NCBI GenBank assembly: GCA_018401755.1
Contig: JAGYKJ010000007.1
Span: forward strand, 558,001 to 622,000
Length of the DNA stretch: 64,000 nucleotides
DNA from: Litorivicinus sp.
GTDB lineage: Bacteria > Pseudomonadota > Gammaproteobacteria > Pseudomonadales > Litorivicinaceae
Direction of reading: 5' to 3'
The translations under genes and the position numbers were made by a program. Of the stretch, positions 1-8,632 are shown in pieces. Each line of letters begins with the position of its first letter. The stretch's first letter is position 1. The notes below the pieces were generated by a model. It searched no databases, was not told where the DNA came from, and saw only the letters and a list, made by a program, of their open reading frames with translations.

Positions 1-776
1 ATATCAAGCCCGCCGCGCCGAACAAATCCTGCCCAAACAATCAGTTCGGTTGGATTTAGAAGATTCTTGAGATCTTGAAAAATGCGCTCAATGCAGGCCT
101 CATGAAAGCCAGTATGATTTCGATAAGAGATCAGATATGCCAACAGGGACGCCGGATGTAACGCGGCATCGGCTGCATATTTCACAACAACGGTGGCCCA
201 ATCGGGTTGTCCGGTGACTGGACAGTTGGATCGAAAAAGATGTGTGTAATACCGAGCTTGTGTCGCGGTTTGCGACAGGATTTGCAATAGCCTCGCATCC
301 GGACCTTCGCTCTGCACATCGACCGAGAGATGATCAATGCACTCTCCTTTTGGTGACTCCACCTGAAATCGCGGGTCATCAATGGCATACAGCTGCCACC
401 TCGGCTCGATGCCAAGACAGCCAGACAAGTCAGCCTGAATCCGCGCGCAGAGATCGCTCTCAGTGAGCCGCTCATTGGCAAAGCTATTGAGATAGAGCTT
501 CAGTGACTTGGACTCACACAAGTTCGGCGAGTTTGCAGGAACAACTAATTGACCGATGCGCGCCTCTGGACGGCCACTTTGATTCAACCAAGACACTTCC
601 CATGCATTCCATAAGTCATGTCCTTGGAACAAGGTCGCATCCACTGACTCAGCATTCCGCGCCAATTGACGCGGAACACCAAAAAGAACGGAAGGATCGT
701 AGGTGGTCGGCTGTTGGCTGATGCGCCCCAAGGGGAGCTGATCTTGCACACCTTCCAATCCAGTTCGTTGTGACAT
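1..776 (-). CDS. queF: NADPH-dependent 7-cyano-7-deazaguanine reductase, 3' end cut by window edge
   Basis: QueF reduces preQ0 to preQ1 in queuosine biosynthesis for tRNA wobble modification, in the cytoplasm. The 258 codons visible match the long, bimodular E. coli type (about 280 residues), so roughly 20 C-terminal residues lie off the left edge. Visible motifs are ESKSLKLYLN at about residues 87-96, the catalytic Cys184 in RSNCPVTGQPDW with the partner Asp191, HEACIERIF, and RRGGLDI at the cut end. The start ATG overlaps the stop of the upstream permease gene as TGATG, which suggests translational coupling to yadGH. The function call is firm; the link to the exporter is only positional. 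Confidence 0.95.
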   Translation of the reverse strand, partial: MSQRTGLEGVQDQLPLGRISQQPTTYDPSVLFGVPRQLARNAESVDATLFQGHDLWNAWEVSWLNQSGRPEARIGQLVVPANSPNLCESKSLKLYLNSFANERLTESDLCARIQADLSGCLGIEPRWQLYAIDDPRFQVESPKGECIDHLSVDVQSEGPDARLLQILSQTATQARYYTHLFRSNCPVTGQPDWATVVVKYAADAALHPASLLAYLISYRNHTGFHEACIERIFQDLKNLLNPTELIVWAGFVRRGGLD

Positions 777-1585
777 CAGGAGCGCACTCCAGCGCCATTT
801 TGCAACAATCGGAGCGCCATCATGTAGCTCACCAAGGTCAACGAGATCAGGATTCCATACGCCCAAACCAATGAAATATCCGATACCCCCAAAATCCCGA
901 AGCGAAACGCATTGACCACATACAAAATTGGATTGAGCTGAGCAATACTTGCCCAAAAACTTGGCAACAATTCGATGCTGAAAAATACCCCGCCCAGATA
1001 TGTCAACGGGGTTAGAACAAAGGTGGGTACGATCGAGACATCGTCAAACCGCTTGGCGTAAATCCCATTAATCAATCCCAAAATGGAAAATAGGACTGCA
1101 GTGAGCACAGCAATCGAGATGACCGCAAACACGTTATGCACTCTTAAATCGGTAAAAAAGAGTGACAATCCAGTCACGATAACGGCAACGGCAAGCGCTC
1201 GGGCAACTCCGCCGACAATATACCCCACCAAGATCGTCTGATTGGAAATGGGCGAGACCAACATCTCTTCAATGAATTTACCAAACTTAGCCCCGAAAAA
1301 TGAACTGGACACATTTGCATACGCATTGGTAATCACAGACATCATGATTAGACCAGGGACAATGTAGGCCATGTAATCAAAGCCGTTCATCGACCCAATA
1401 CGCTGACCAATCAGACTGCCAAAAATAATAAAGTACAAGGTCATGGTGATTGCTGGTGGGATCAAGGTCTGCACCCAGATCCGAGTAAAACGACGGATTT
1501 CCGTGCGCACAATCGTTTGCAACGCGACCCAATTCGGATTCCCAAAATCAGTTGCTTGCGCTTCATAGTTTCTCAGTTGTGTCAT
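776..1585 (-). CDS. yadH: ABC-2 type transporter permease, YadH-like
   Basis: Inner-membrane permease subunit of an ABC exporter. The 269-residue protein has six likely membrane segments and family-typical stretches such as WVQTLIPPAITMTLYFIIFG, NAYANVSSSFFGAKF and VPTFVLTPLTYLGGVFFS, all very close to what I recall of E. coli YadH (256 aa). It is about 13 residues longer at the N terminus. The ATG lies in an ATGA overlap with the yadG stop, so the pair is translationally coupled. The substrate of YadGH is not established; nothing here reveals it. Confidence 0.92.
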   Translation of the reverse strand: MTQLRNYEAQATDFGNPNWVALQTIVRTEIRRFTRIWVQTLIPPAITMTLYFIIFGSLIGQRIGSMNGFDYMAYIVPGLIMMSVITNAYANVSSSFFGAKFGKFIEEMLVSPISNQTILVGYIVGGVARALAVAVIVTGLSLFFTDLRVHNVFAVISIAVLTAVLFSILGLINGIYAKRFDDVSIVPTFVLTPLTYLGGVFFSIELLPSFWASIAQLNPILYVVNAFRFGILGVSDISLVWAYGILISLTLVSYMMALRLLQNGAGVRS

Positions 1586-2508
1586 GCGGCATCCTTGGAC
1601 GACGTCAATGTCACAAACAGTTCTTCAAGCCGATTGGTTTTGGTGCGCATGCTGGTTACCGCGACATTGTTGGCAGATAAGGCCACAAATACGGCATTCA
1701 ATGATTGGCCTCGATCCACTTCAACCTCTAGCGATAGCGCATCGGTGAGTGTGCATTCGTAACCATCAATGACTGGCACCGCCGACAGCGGCTTTTCTAA
1801 ATCACAAACAAAGGTCACTGTATGCAAGGTCGCCAACAAGTCTTTAATTGACGACCGCGCAATGATTTCTCCATGATTAATAATTGCCACATTCCGACAG
1901 AGTGCTTCAGCCTCTTCAAGATAATGCGTCGTCAGAATAATGGTGGTTCCTTGCTGATTAATCTCCGAGAGAAAGTCCCACATGCCTCGGCGAAGCTCAA
2001 TGTCTACCCCTGCTGTGGGCTCATCAAGAATCAGCAAATCTGGTTGGTGCACCAGTGCGCGCGCAATTAATAACCGCCGCTTCATCCCACCTGATAATGC
2101 GCGAGACATCACATCACGCTTGTCCCACAACCCCAGTTTCTTGAGATAGTGATGGATCCGCGGAATCGCTTCACTTCTCGGGATTCCATGATAACCCGCT
2201 GTATTAATTAATATATTTTCAACTTTCTCAAACTGATTAAAATTAAATTCTTGAGGAACCACTCCCAGATGACGTTTCGCCATCCCGAAATCTCGATCAA
2301 TGTTAAACCCCATCACCGAAACATCGCCGGATGACTTCGTGACAAGTGAGCATAAGATACCGATGGTTGTGCTTTTACCTGCGCCATTCGGGCCAAGGAG
2401 CGCGAAAAAATCGCCTCGCTCAACCGTCAAATCAATACCCTTTAGCGCCACAAATCCGTTGTCATAGATTTTGCTCAATTGCTGGATAGAAAGCGCCGGT
2501 GTCGACAC
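1582..2508 (-). CDS. yadG: ABC transporter ATP-binding protein, YadG-like
   Basis: Cytoplasmic ATPase partner of YadH. From the chosen GTG start the protein has 308 residues, the same as E. coli YadG. Walker A GPNGAGKST lies at about residues 39-47, followed by the signature LSGGMKRR, Walker B LLILDEPTAGVD and the switch His in TTHYLEEAE. The GTG at 2508 is preferred over an upstream start at 2574 because GAGGAA sits six bases before it and homology begins there (TPALSIQQLSKIY). The gene ends in an ATGA overlap with yadH. Confidence 0.92.
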   Translation of the reverse strand: MSTPALSIQQLSKIYDNGFVALKGIDLTVERGDFFALLGPNGAGKSTTIGILCSLVTKSSGDVSVMGFNIDRDFGMAKRHLGVVPQEFNFNQFEKVENILINTAGYHGIPRSEAIPRIHHYLKKLGLWDKRDVMSRALSGGMKRRLLIARALVHQPDLLILDEPTAGVDIELRRGMWDFLSEINQQGTTIILTTHYLEEAEALCRNVAIINHGEIIARSSIKDLLATLHTVTFVCDLEKPLSAVPVIDGYECTLTDALSLEVEVDRGQSLNAVFVALSANNVAVTSMRTKTNRLEELFVTLTSSKDAA

Positions 2509-2795
2509 AGTAAATTCCTCAGATCGGTTGGAAAAAGACGCACGATGATAGCAGGTCTGGCCGCACGCCTGCACGATAGAGACGCCACGCAGACGGTCGA
2601 ATGTAGAACCGCAACTAGTAACACCGAATCCAGCAACACACGTCGCCTGTCAACCAAAAATGACACGCCTGATCGCGCGGAGGATTGGCGAGTCGGTAGC
2701 TTACTAAGCACACAATAACCACGCCAAGCGCGACTCCAACTCGCCACCAATCACCGAAGCCCTTACGCACTCAAGCGCCTTAAGACGCTGGCAAG
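2509..2795. other. intergenic region upstream of yadG
   Basis: This 287-base stretch holds no open frame I can support. On the minus strand there is an exact TTGACA at 2648-2653, but no good -10 box at a proper distance, so a yadG promoter is only possible. A 91-codon minus-strand frame that starts at 2750 overlaps the yadG start and looks like chance. Confidence 0.4.
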
Positions 2796-2966
2796 TTATT
2801 CATTTGGCGACTGATCATTCTCGCCTGCAGCACTGTCCGTTGTTTGAACATCGTGATACTCAGCCAGCTTCACTTGATAGTCCTCTTCCGACAGCTTATG
2901 CCAGCCAATGCAATCTCCAGTTGGTGAACGCCCGCATCCACACGTTCCTGTCTTTTCGGTCATCAT
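2796..2966 (-). CDS. small cysteine-rich protein, CDGSH-like motif
   Basis: A 56-residue protein, MMTEKTG followed by CGCGRSPTGDCIGWH and then KLSEEDYQVKLAEY and an acidic tail. The spacing C-x-C-x7-C-x3-H resembles the iron-sulfur binding CDGSH motif (C-x-C-x8-C-D-G-S-H) but is one residue shorter and has I-G-W in place of D-G-S. It may bind iron-sulfur or zinc; no function is assigned. GGAG lies six bases before the first of two adjacent ATG codons. It stands alone between yadG and the tRNA genes and reads on the same strand. Confidence 0.7.
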   Translation of the reverse strand: MMTEKTGTCGCGRSPTGDCIGWHKLSEEDYQVKLAEYHDVQTTDSAAGENDQSPNE

Positions 2967-3071
2967 GATTCTCCGTTTATTTGTTTAACGCCCGCTCGGA
3001 TACTGCGGGCAAATGCTGAATTCCCAAGTCATCAAGAGACAGATCAGCACGCATCGTCATCGACAGACACA

Positions 3072-3098
3072 AAAACGCCCGAGTAAATCGGGCGTTTT
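3072..3098 (-). terminator. rho-independent terminator after tRNA-Gly
   Basis: An 11-base-pair stem AAAACGCCCGA / TCGGGCGTTTT with a five-base loop. On the minus strand the stem is followed by a T run, and it lies six bases after the tRNA-Gly 3' end. It is the natural end of the tRNA-Glu-tRNA-Gly transcript. Confidence 0.88.
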
Positions 3099-3104
3099 AA
3101 GAAT

Positions 3105-3180
<76 letters not shown>

Positions 3181-3183
3181 AAG

Positions 3184-3259
3184 TGGCGTCCCGTAGGGGA
3201 TTCGAACCCCTGTTACCGCCGTGAAAGGGCGGTGTCCTAGGCCTCTAGACGAACGGGAC
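3184..3259 (-). tRNA. tRNA-Glu(TTC)
   Basis: A 76-base cloverleaf with encoded CCA. The acceptor stem GTCCCGT pairs with ACGGGAC, the anticodon arm is CCGCCCTTTCACGGCGG with anticodon TTC, and the T loop contains GGTTCGAATCC. It is the first gene of the two-tRNA unit. Confidence 0.97.
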
Positions 3260-3314
3260 ATCCGGGTATGATTCCTCCCCCTGGCCTAGAAGGGTTCAAC
3301 GGAAACAGGCGCGC

Positions 3315-3342
3315 ATTATGCCAGCCGATTTCCGAAGTGCAA
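3315..3342 (-). promoter_or_regulatory. sigma-70 promoter for the tRNA-Glu/Gly unit
   Basis: Minus-strand TTGCAC (3337-3342), a 16-base spacer and CATAAT (3315-3320), followed by a GC-rich discriminator GCGCGCC, the usual sign of stringent control at stable-RNA promoters. The boxes lie in the last codons of the HDAC-like gene, about 55 bases before the tRNA-Glu 5' end. Confidence 0.7.
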
Positions 3343-4269
3343 GTGCTTATCCATGGTTTTGTGTGCGGTCAAGGCATCCATCGCGGCTTGGACGACAATT
3401 CCATGCCGCCGCGCCAGTCGTTCGACATCACGGTCATATCCCCCACCAATGACAGTGGCCACTGGAACGCGTTGCGAGAGACACGCATCAATCACAAACC
3501 GATCGCGCGCATATATTCCCTGATCAGTGATCGCTAACCGACCCAAGACGTCATCGATGTGAACATCCGCCCCAGCGTCATACAGCACAAAATCAGGCCG
3601 AAATGCCTGGCAGGCTGAAAACCAGGTCTCTTGAACCACAGTTAAGTACTCAGAATCACCCAACCCATCCGGTAAATCGACGTCAAGATCTGAGCGCGCG
3701 CGCCGGACTGGGAAATTATGTTCTGCGTGCAGCGAACAGGTGAAGGTCATGGCATCACCAGCAAGTAATTGAGCAGTACCATCGCCCTGGTGTACATCAC
3801 AATCGAAAATCAGGACCCGACTCGCCACCCCCTGATCTAGAAGACGTCTCGCTGTGATCGCTAAGTCATTGTAAATACAGAAACCAGAGCCGCGATCCGC
3901 ATGCGCATGATGTGTGCCACCGGCCAGATGGCAGGCCACGCCAGACGTAGCGGCCAGTCGTGCGGTGGTCCATGATCCGCTGACTGCTAATGGCGTTCGA
4001 ATGGCTAAGCCATCAGACCAAGGCAGCCCGATTTCGCGCAGTCGACGCGCATCCAAACGACCAGACTGGAATGCATCCACGTACTCGCGCGCGTGTATCC
4101 GATAAATACTTGGCCAATCGATCGAATCAGGAGGATAGAAGTTCGCTGCAGGGATTGACGCACGGACCCAGTCAGCCAAATGCTTAAATTTAGCCATCGG
4201 AAAGCGATGGCCATCAGAAAATGAGGGGCTGTAGGCTGGATCAAAGACAACCGGTAAGCCAGTCGTCAA
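3316..4269 (-). CDS. histone deacetylase-family (arginase-like fold) deacetylase
   Basis: A zinc-dependent amidohydrolase of the bacterial HDAC superfamily, 317 residues, closest in feel to the class IV type. It shows the N-terminal HRFPMAKF, the paired histidines THHAHADRGSGFC near residues 120-121, zinc ligands in DCDVHQGDG (Asp158, His160), the later Asp in YDAGADVH and the C-terminal GGGYDRD. The substrate could be an acetylated small amine or protein and cannot be read from sequence. The start is TTG, overlapping the ugd stop as TTGA; the next ATG (4197) would remove conserved residues. Third gene of a galU-ugd operon. Confidence 0.85.
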   Translation of the reverse strand: MTTGLPVVFDPAYSPSFSDGHRFPMAKFKHLADWVRASIPAANFYPPDSIDWPSIYRIHAREYVDAFQSGRLDARRLREIGLPWSDGLAIRTPLAVSGSWTTARLAATSGVACHLAGGTHHAHADRGSGFCIYNDLAITARRLLDQGVASRVLIFDCDVHQGDGTAQLLAGDAMTFTCSLHAEHNFPVRRARSDLDVDLPDGLGDSEYLTVVQETWFSACQAFRPDFVLYDAGADVHIDDVLGRLAITDQGIYARDRFVIDACLSQRVPVATVIGGGYDRDVERLARRHGIVVQAAMDALTAHKTMDKHLHFGNRLA

Positions 4270-5594
4270 CGGCCAATACCGACATACTCCCAGCCTTGCT
4301 CTTTGACACGCTTCGGATCATATTGATTACGCCCATCAAAGATAATCTTTGATCGCATGATCCGCTCCATCGCCAAAAAGTCAGGCTGTCGGAACATATT
4401 CCATTCCGTCATTAAAATCAGAGCATCCACATCGGTCACCGCTGCATATTGGTGATCACACAGCTGTATCGTGCTGCCAAACCAGGTCTCGGGTAATTCG
4501 CGTTGGATGGTCTCCATTGCCACAGGATCGTATGCTCGGATCCGACCACCACGCTCGACCAACTCCCGAATCAACACCACCGATGAGGCTTCTCGGACGT
4601 CATCTGTTCCCGGTTTAAACGCCAATCCCCAGACACCAAATGAGCGCCCAGTCAAATCCTCCCCGAAACGCTCGACGATGCGCTCTACCAGACGATATTT
4701 CTGTCGCTGATTTCGATCTTCCACAGCTTGCAGGACGATTGGATCAAAATCGACCTGTGCTGCCATGCTCAAAATCGCTTTCACATCCTTTGGAAAACAG
4801 CTGCCCCCATACCCTGCACCAGGAAATATGAAGCTAAATCCAATGCGAGGATCTGAGCCAATGCCCTTTCGCACGTTTTCAACATCTGCACCCAGACGTT
4901 CACACAGATTCGCCATCTCATTCATGAACGAAATTTTCGTTGCAAGCATCGCATTGGCTGCGTATTTGGTCATCTCAGCATCGCGCACACCCATGAACAT
5001 CAGTTTGTCGCGTGTTCGACTAAAGGGCTCATAAAGCTCTGCAAGCAGCGCCCGCGCTTGGCTCGACTCGGTCCCAACAACCACACGATCGGGCCGCATA
5101 AAATCATCGACGGCAGCCCCCTCCTTTAAGAATTCTGGATTACTTACCACATCAAAAGGTATTGATGCACCGCGCGCACTCAGCGCTTGTGCCACAGCGG
5201 CCTGCACCTTCTCAGCGGTACCGACGGGCACCGTCGACTTATCAGCGATCACCAGATACTCGGACATCTCCCGACCAATGCCAGTCGCAACTTCCAAGAC
5301 ATACCTTAAATCTGCGGATCCATCTTCACCCGGCGGTGTCCCGACAGCAATGAAAGCAATCTGACATCCCTCGAGTGCACTCGCTAACGAATCGGTGAAT
5401 TCCAGCGCACCACGTGCAAAGTTGCGAGCCACCAACTGGTCAAGGCCCGGTTCATAAATGGGGATCTCCCCTCGATTCAGACGCGCCAGTTTGTCGGTAT
5501 CAATATCCACACAGACCACATGATTGCCCATCTCTGCAAAGCATGCCCCGGTCACAAGACCGACATAGCCCGTCCCTATAACTGCTAACTTCAT
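4266..5594 (-). CDS. ugd: UDP-glucose 6-dehydrogenase
   Basis: Oxidises UDP-glucose to UDP-glucuronate with two NAD+, giving precursor for acidic surface polysaccharides. The 442 residues have the usual length. The N-terminal NAD site VIGTGYVGLVTG begins at residue 5, the catalytic Cys266 lies in GYGGSCFPKD, and FGVWGLAFKPGTDDVREA marks the C-terminal UDP-binding domain. It starts six bases after the galU stop, so substrate supply and use are encoded together. Confidence 0.95.
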   Translation of the reverse strand: MKLAVIGTGYVGLVTGACFAEMGNHVVCVDIDTDKLARLNRGEIPIYEPGLDQLVARNFARGALEFTDSLASALEGCQIAFIAVGTPPGEDGSADLRYVLEVATGIGREMSEYLVIADKSTVPVGTAEKVQAAVAQALSARGASIPFDVVSNPEFLKEGAAVDDFMRPDRVVVGTESSQARALLAELYEPFSRTRDKLMFMGVRDAEMTKYAANAMLATKISFMNEMANLCERLGADVENVRKGIGSDPRIGFSFIFPGAGYGGSCFPKDVKAILSMAAQVDFDPIVLQAVEDRNQRQKYRLVERIVERFGEDLTGRSFGVWGLAFKPGTDDVREASSVVLIRELVERGGRIRAYDPVAMETIQRELPETWFGSTIQLCDHQYAAVTDVDALILMTEWNMFRQPDFLAMERIMRSKIIFDGRNQYDPKRVKEQGWEYVGIGR

Positions 5595-5600
5595 CCTGAT

Positions 5601-6431
5601 TTACTGTCCATTCTTGTAAAAACGCTGGTAGCAAAAATTGGTCGCATCGACGAATCCGTCGATCGATCCACAATCAAACCGTCGGCCGGAAAAGCGATAC
5701 GCCAACACACACCCATCCAGCGCTTGCTGACGCAAGGCATCGGTGATTTGTAATTCACCATTTTTGCCGGGGGATGTATTTCTGAGCACTTCGAAAATAT
5801 CTGGAGTCAGAATATAACGACCAATAATACCCAAATTGCTGGGCGCTTCCTCTCGCGAAGGCTTCTCGATCATTTCAGTAATGCGATAGACACCGTCCTT
5901 GAGCGGCTCGCCAGCAACGACGCCATATCGGTGGATATCGGCATCAGGAACCTCTTCCACGGCAACGATCGAGCAACGAAACTGCTTAAATAACTTCACC
6001 ATCTGCGTCAGCACGCCATCACCCTCTGCAATGCAAAGGTCATCTGCCAGCACCACTGCGAAGGGCTCATCACCAATCAAAGTCTCACCGGTCAAGATGG
6101 CATGCCCAAGACCCATCATTTCTTTTTGACGGGTGTAAGAAAACTCACACTGATCAATCAGTGCACGTGTCCCGCTTATTAAATCCTCTTTACCCGTGCC
6201 GCGGATCTGATCCTCAAGCTCATAGTTCTTATCGAAATGATCTTCAATCGCGCGCTTACCACGCCCGGTCACAAATCCAATGCGTGTCAGCCCTGCCGCA
6301 ACTGCTTCTTCCACACCGTATTCAATCAAAGGTTTATTGACGATCGGAAGCATCTCTTTCGGAGATGACTTGGTCGCCGGCAAAAATCGTGTGCCGTATC
6401 CAGCAACTGGGAACAAGCATTTATGAATCAT
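5601..6431 (-). CDS. galU: UTP-glucose-1-phosphate uridylyltransferase
   Basis: Makes UDP-glucose from UTP and glucose-1-phosphate. The 276 residues carry the nucleotide-binding loop VAGYGTRFLPATKSSPKEML, followed by VVLADDLCI, EMIEKPSREEAPSNLGIIGRY and KNGELQITDALR, all typical of bacterial GalU. AAGGG lies six bases before the ATG. First gene of the galU-ugd-HDAC-like operon; the product feeds Ugd directly. The 121 bases upstream presumably hold the promoter, but no clear boxes are seen. Confidence 0.95.
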   Translation of the reverse strand: MIHKCLFPVAGYGTRFLPATKSSPKEMLPIVNKPLIEYGVEEAVAAGLTRIGFVTGRGKRAIEDHFDKNYELEDQIRGTGKEDLISGTRALIDQCEFSYTRQKEMMGLGHAILTGETLIGDEPFAVVLADDLCIAEGDGVLTQMVKLFKQFRCSIVAVEEVPDADIHRYGVVAGEPLKDGVYRITEMIEKPSREEAPSNLGIIGRYILTPDIFEVLRNTSPGKNGELQITDALRQQALDGCVLAYRFSGRRFDCGSIDGFVDATNFCYQRFYKNGQ

Positions 6432-6552
6432 GGGGCGCCCTTCGTCACCTAATCGTCATTAAAACGTCACACGTTAGCATTGGATTGTGACGACTCGATG
6501 TCGATTGTGGTCCGTTGATGACCCTCTTTGCAATCCAAGGACAGGACAATGT

Positions 6553-7026
6553 CTATACAGCACGCTCGTCATACACAGCTCCACCAACTCGCTGGTATAG
6601 CCAGCTCGATCGAGAAAGATGCCATCCTAACGGAGTCTTCCAGTCAGTTCGACACCCGATATCAACGCTCCCGTCATCATCTTTGAGGGGCATACAGCGC
6701 ATCTGATAATCACCACGCGCAAGAGCCTGATGACGCCATGACGAGGGCGCCGCAGGGAGCAACCATCGCATCGCGCGGACCTGCACTTGTTCGGACACAT
6801 TAAACGCACCCAGTGAATGCATCTGCCCAAGCCCTGGAGGATCGATCACCAACTGGACCAATCCCACTTTCGCCAGAACTTCTCGCTCGAGTTCGCTGTG
6901 CACTAAAGGCATCGCAATCGCCCACCAAGCCATTAACACCGCATGAATGAGCCCGACGCAGGCCGCAAGCATCAATGTCAAGGTCAGGACCGCCTCGATG
7001 ATCGCCTGTCCACTAGCGCGCCGCAT
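6553..7026 (-). CDS. TadE-like pseudopilin of the Tad operon
   Basis: A 157-residue protein with a short basic N terminus, then SGQAIIEAVLTLTLMLAACV, the G-x-x-x-x-E leader and hydrophobic helix of TadE/TadG-type pseudopilins. The rest is a soluble domain with two cysteines (MRCM, IGCR) that could form a disulfide outside the membrane. The ATG at 7026 is chosen because GGAG lies six bases upstream; a longer frame starts at 7056. It overlaps the tadD end by 14 bases and is the last gene of the Tad operon. Confidence 0.72.
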   Translation of the reverse strand: MRRASGQAIIEAVLTLTLMLAACVGLIHAVLMAWWAIAMPLVHSELEREVLAKVGLVQLVIDPPGLGQMHSLGAFNVSEQVQVRAMRWLLPAAPSSWRHQALARGDYQMRCMPLKDDDGSVDIGCRTDWKTPLGWHLSRSSWLYQRVGGAVYDERAV

Positions 7027-7399
7027 CACAGACTCCTGGCGCACCCTGACCGACATAGGCCTCTAAACAGCGCAGCATGGGTGCAATCGGCTCAAGCGCC
7101 GCGGTATTTGGCGCGAGGCCCGCATAGAGCAAAAACTCGCTATGCGCCTGCTTCAGGAGTGCAATGCCCAGGTTATAACGCGCTTCGAAGAGATTCGGTG
7201 TCTCAGCTAAGGCTTTCCGATACGCTGCAATGGCTGTGTCTAAATCATCCCGACGTAAGGCCAAGTTGCCATTCACATAGGCATCTTGCGCACTGGCTTG
7301 CACCGATACCGGCGCAGAAGCTCGTGAGAGGAGATCATTGGGCTGCATCTGTACACAGCCTGTGAGTGCGATCATGCACAGGGTCAGCAAAGGCTTCAT
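7013..7399 (-). CDS. tadD: TadD-like TPR lipoprotein
   Basis: A 128-residue protein with a lipoprotein signal peptide ending in the lipobox LTGC (Cys15) and one to two TPR-like helices around AYVNGNLALRRDDLDTAIAA and NLFEARYNLGIALLKQA. TadD proteins are lipoproteins needed for secretin assembly in the Tad pilus. This one is shorter than usual (about 200-250 aa), so only part of the TPR array is present. Start in an ATGA overlap with the gene before it. Confidence 0.7.
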   Translation of the reverse strand: MKPLLTLCMIALTGCVQMQPNDLLSRASAPVSVQASAQDAYVNGNLALRRDDLDTAIAAYRKALAETPNLFEARYNLGIALLKQAHSEFLLYAGLAPNTAALEPIAPMLRCLEAYVGQGAPGVCDAAR

Positions 7400-7653
7400 C
7401 GATCATTCTCCACTGTTAACACGTAAAGGCTTCCGCGAACCCGCAACCACAGCGTGTCCCTCGGTGACAGTGCAGTCTGCAGGTGTTCCAGTAAAAGCCG
7501 TCTCGCAAAGCGATCTGTTGTGCTCATTGCCGCCCTATACTGGCGCTCCGCCCACGCCACGGATACCGGCGGCTGCTCATCCGCGTAGAGCAGACCGCTC
7601 GCCAGTACCAGGGTGAGAGGTAGCAGGTGGCTACATCTCTTCAGTCTTCGCAT
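7396..7653 (-). CDS. small secreted protein of the Tad operon, unknown
   Basis: An 85-residue protein beginning MRRLKRCSHLLPLTLVLASG, a signal peptide likely cut after YADE or just before it, then an amphipathic segment with many arginines. I do not recognise a family. The ATG at 7653 is supported by GGAGG five bases upstream; a longer frame from 7668 includes that Shine-Dalgarno sequence. It overlaps tadD by ATGA and the DUF192-like gene by 13 bases, so it is expressed with the pilus genes. Confidence 0.6.
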   Translation of the reverse strand: MRRLKRCSHLLPLTLVLASGLLYADEQPPVSVAWAERQYRAAMSTTDRFARRLLLEHLQTALSPRDTLWLRVRGSLYVLTVENDR

Positions 7654-7973
7654 ACCAACCTCCGACATGCCATTAATGAAATCTCAAGTGCGCCGTCTGA
7701 GTGCGGGGGCGCCCAAGCAACCTGCCCTGGATGCAGCCATCGCCATGCCAAGGGATCGCCAGCGTGATCCAGCCAAACCAACCAAAGACTCTCTCGTAAG
7801 GTCCATCCCTGAACCGCCGTCACCTGGGGCAGCCAGATCAGACCATTTGGCACCCCATGAATCCCCCGCAAGCGTCCGATAAAGCCTTTAGCAGCGGGTG
7901 CCGAGACAGCACACATCTGCACACCAAGCACACTGCCATCCAAACTGGGCACTGGAATCACACACTGCTTCAT
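7641..7973 (-). CDS. DUF192-like protein in the Tad operon
   Basis: A 110-residue protein whose middle, GFIGRLRG then WTLRESLWLVWLDHAGDPLAW and LEISLMACR, fits the DUF192 pattern (R-x-x-G-L-M ... V-x-F-L-D-x-x-G ... L-E-L). DUF192 genes are often seen near Tad or type II-like secretion genes, but the role is unknown. No signal peptide is evident. It overlaps tadC by ATGA. The family call rests on pattern only. Confidence 0.55.
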   Translation of the reverse strand: MKQCVIPVPSLDGSVLGVQMCAVSAPAAKGFIGRLRGIHGVPNGLIWLPQVTAVQGWTLRESLWLVWLDHAGDPLAWRWLHPGQVAWAPPHSDGALEISLMACRRLVCED

Positions 7974-8632
7974 GGTGAAAAACGTCCTAGGCTGTGCATG
8001 ATGGAAAAAGCCAACACAAGGAAAAAAGTTGGGAAAAAGCAGATCACAAGTGGAATCAATAATTTTACTGACAACCCATTGGCGGCGCGCTCAAGGCGTC
8101 GCTGGGTCCGTTCGCGAAGCGCTCGCGCTTGTTCAGCCAGTAATGGGGATAAATCAGATCCCTGACGCTCTGATTCCTGCATGGCCAGACCAAGGTCATG
8201 TGCCTCACGAATATTCATTTCTCGAGCAACAGTAAGGATTGCAGCGATACGCTGCTGGCCGGATTCACGGCGACGAAACACAGCCTCACCAAATCGGCCA
8301 ATTGGACTCTCTTTTAACGCGGCTAGCGACTGATCAAACGCAGATCCATGTGCAGCACCACCGGCGATTGCAATACGCATCAAATCAACAAGCCAAGGCC
8401 AGTACATCTGTAGCGCGTATTCTTGACGCCGCCGATCTTGTGATCGCTGGATTTGGCGAATACCTGGAATCAGAATCAAAGGAACAACGGCGGCCAATGG
8501 CCACTGAGGTAGCCAAATCATGGACACGCAGGCGAGACCGATTATGAGGAGCCACGGCGATCGCGCATTTGGCAGCACCAACAGGAGCACCACAACACTC
8601 CACAATCCAGCCATCAAAACATTACTGGACAT
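7970..8632 (-). CDS. tadC: TadC-like inner-membrane platform protein
   Basis: A type II secretion F-domain protein, the inner-membrane platform of the Tad pilus with TadB. Two N-terminal membrane helices, an F domain (MYWPWLVDLMRIAIAGGAAH, EAVFRRRESGQ, LGLAMQESERQGSDLSPLL) and a C-terminal hydrophobic helix LLIPLVICFFPTFFLVLAF are visible. The ATG at 8632 overlaps tadB by 11 bases; a TTG at 8662 is the longer alternative. Confidence 0.85.
   Translation of the reverse strand: MSSNVLMAGLWSVVVLLLVLPNARSPWLLIIGLACVSMIWLPQWPLAAVVPLILIPGIRQIQRSQDRRRQEYALQMYWPWLVDLMRIAIAGGAAHGSAFDQSLAALKESPIGRFGEAVFRRRESGQQRIAAILTVAREMNIREAHDLGLAMQESERQGSDLSPLLAEQARALRERTQRRLERAANGLSVKLLIPLVICFFPTFFLVLAFSIMHSLGRFSP

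Noticed and set aside
2475-2750. A 91-codon minus-strand frame upstream of yadG with a hydrophobic stretch
   Set aside because: It overlaps the supported yadG start and ribosome-binding site, and its product is Arg/Ser-rich without homology I can see.
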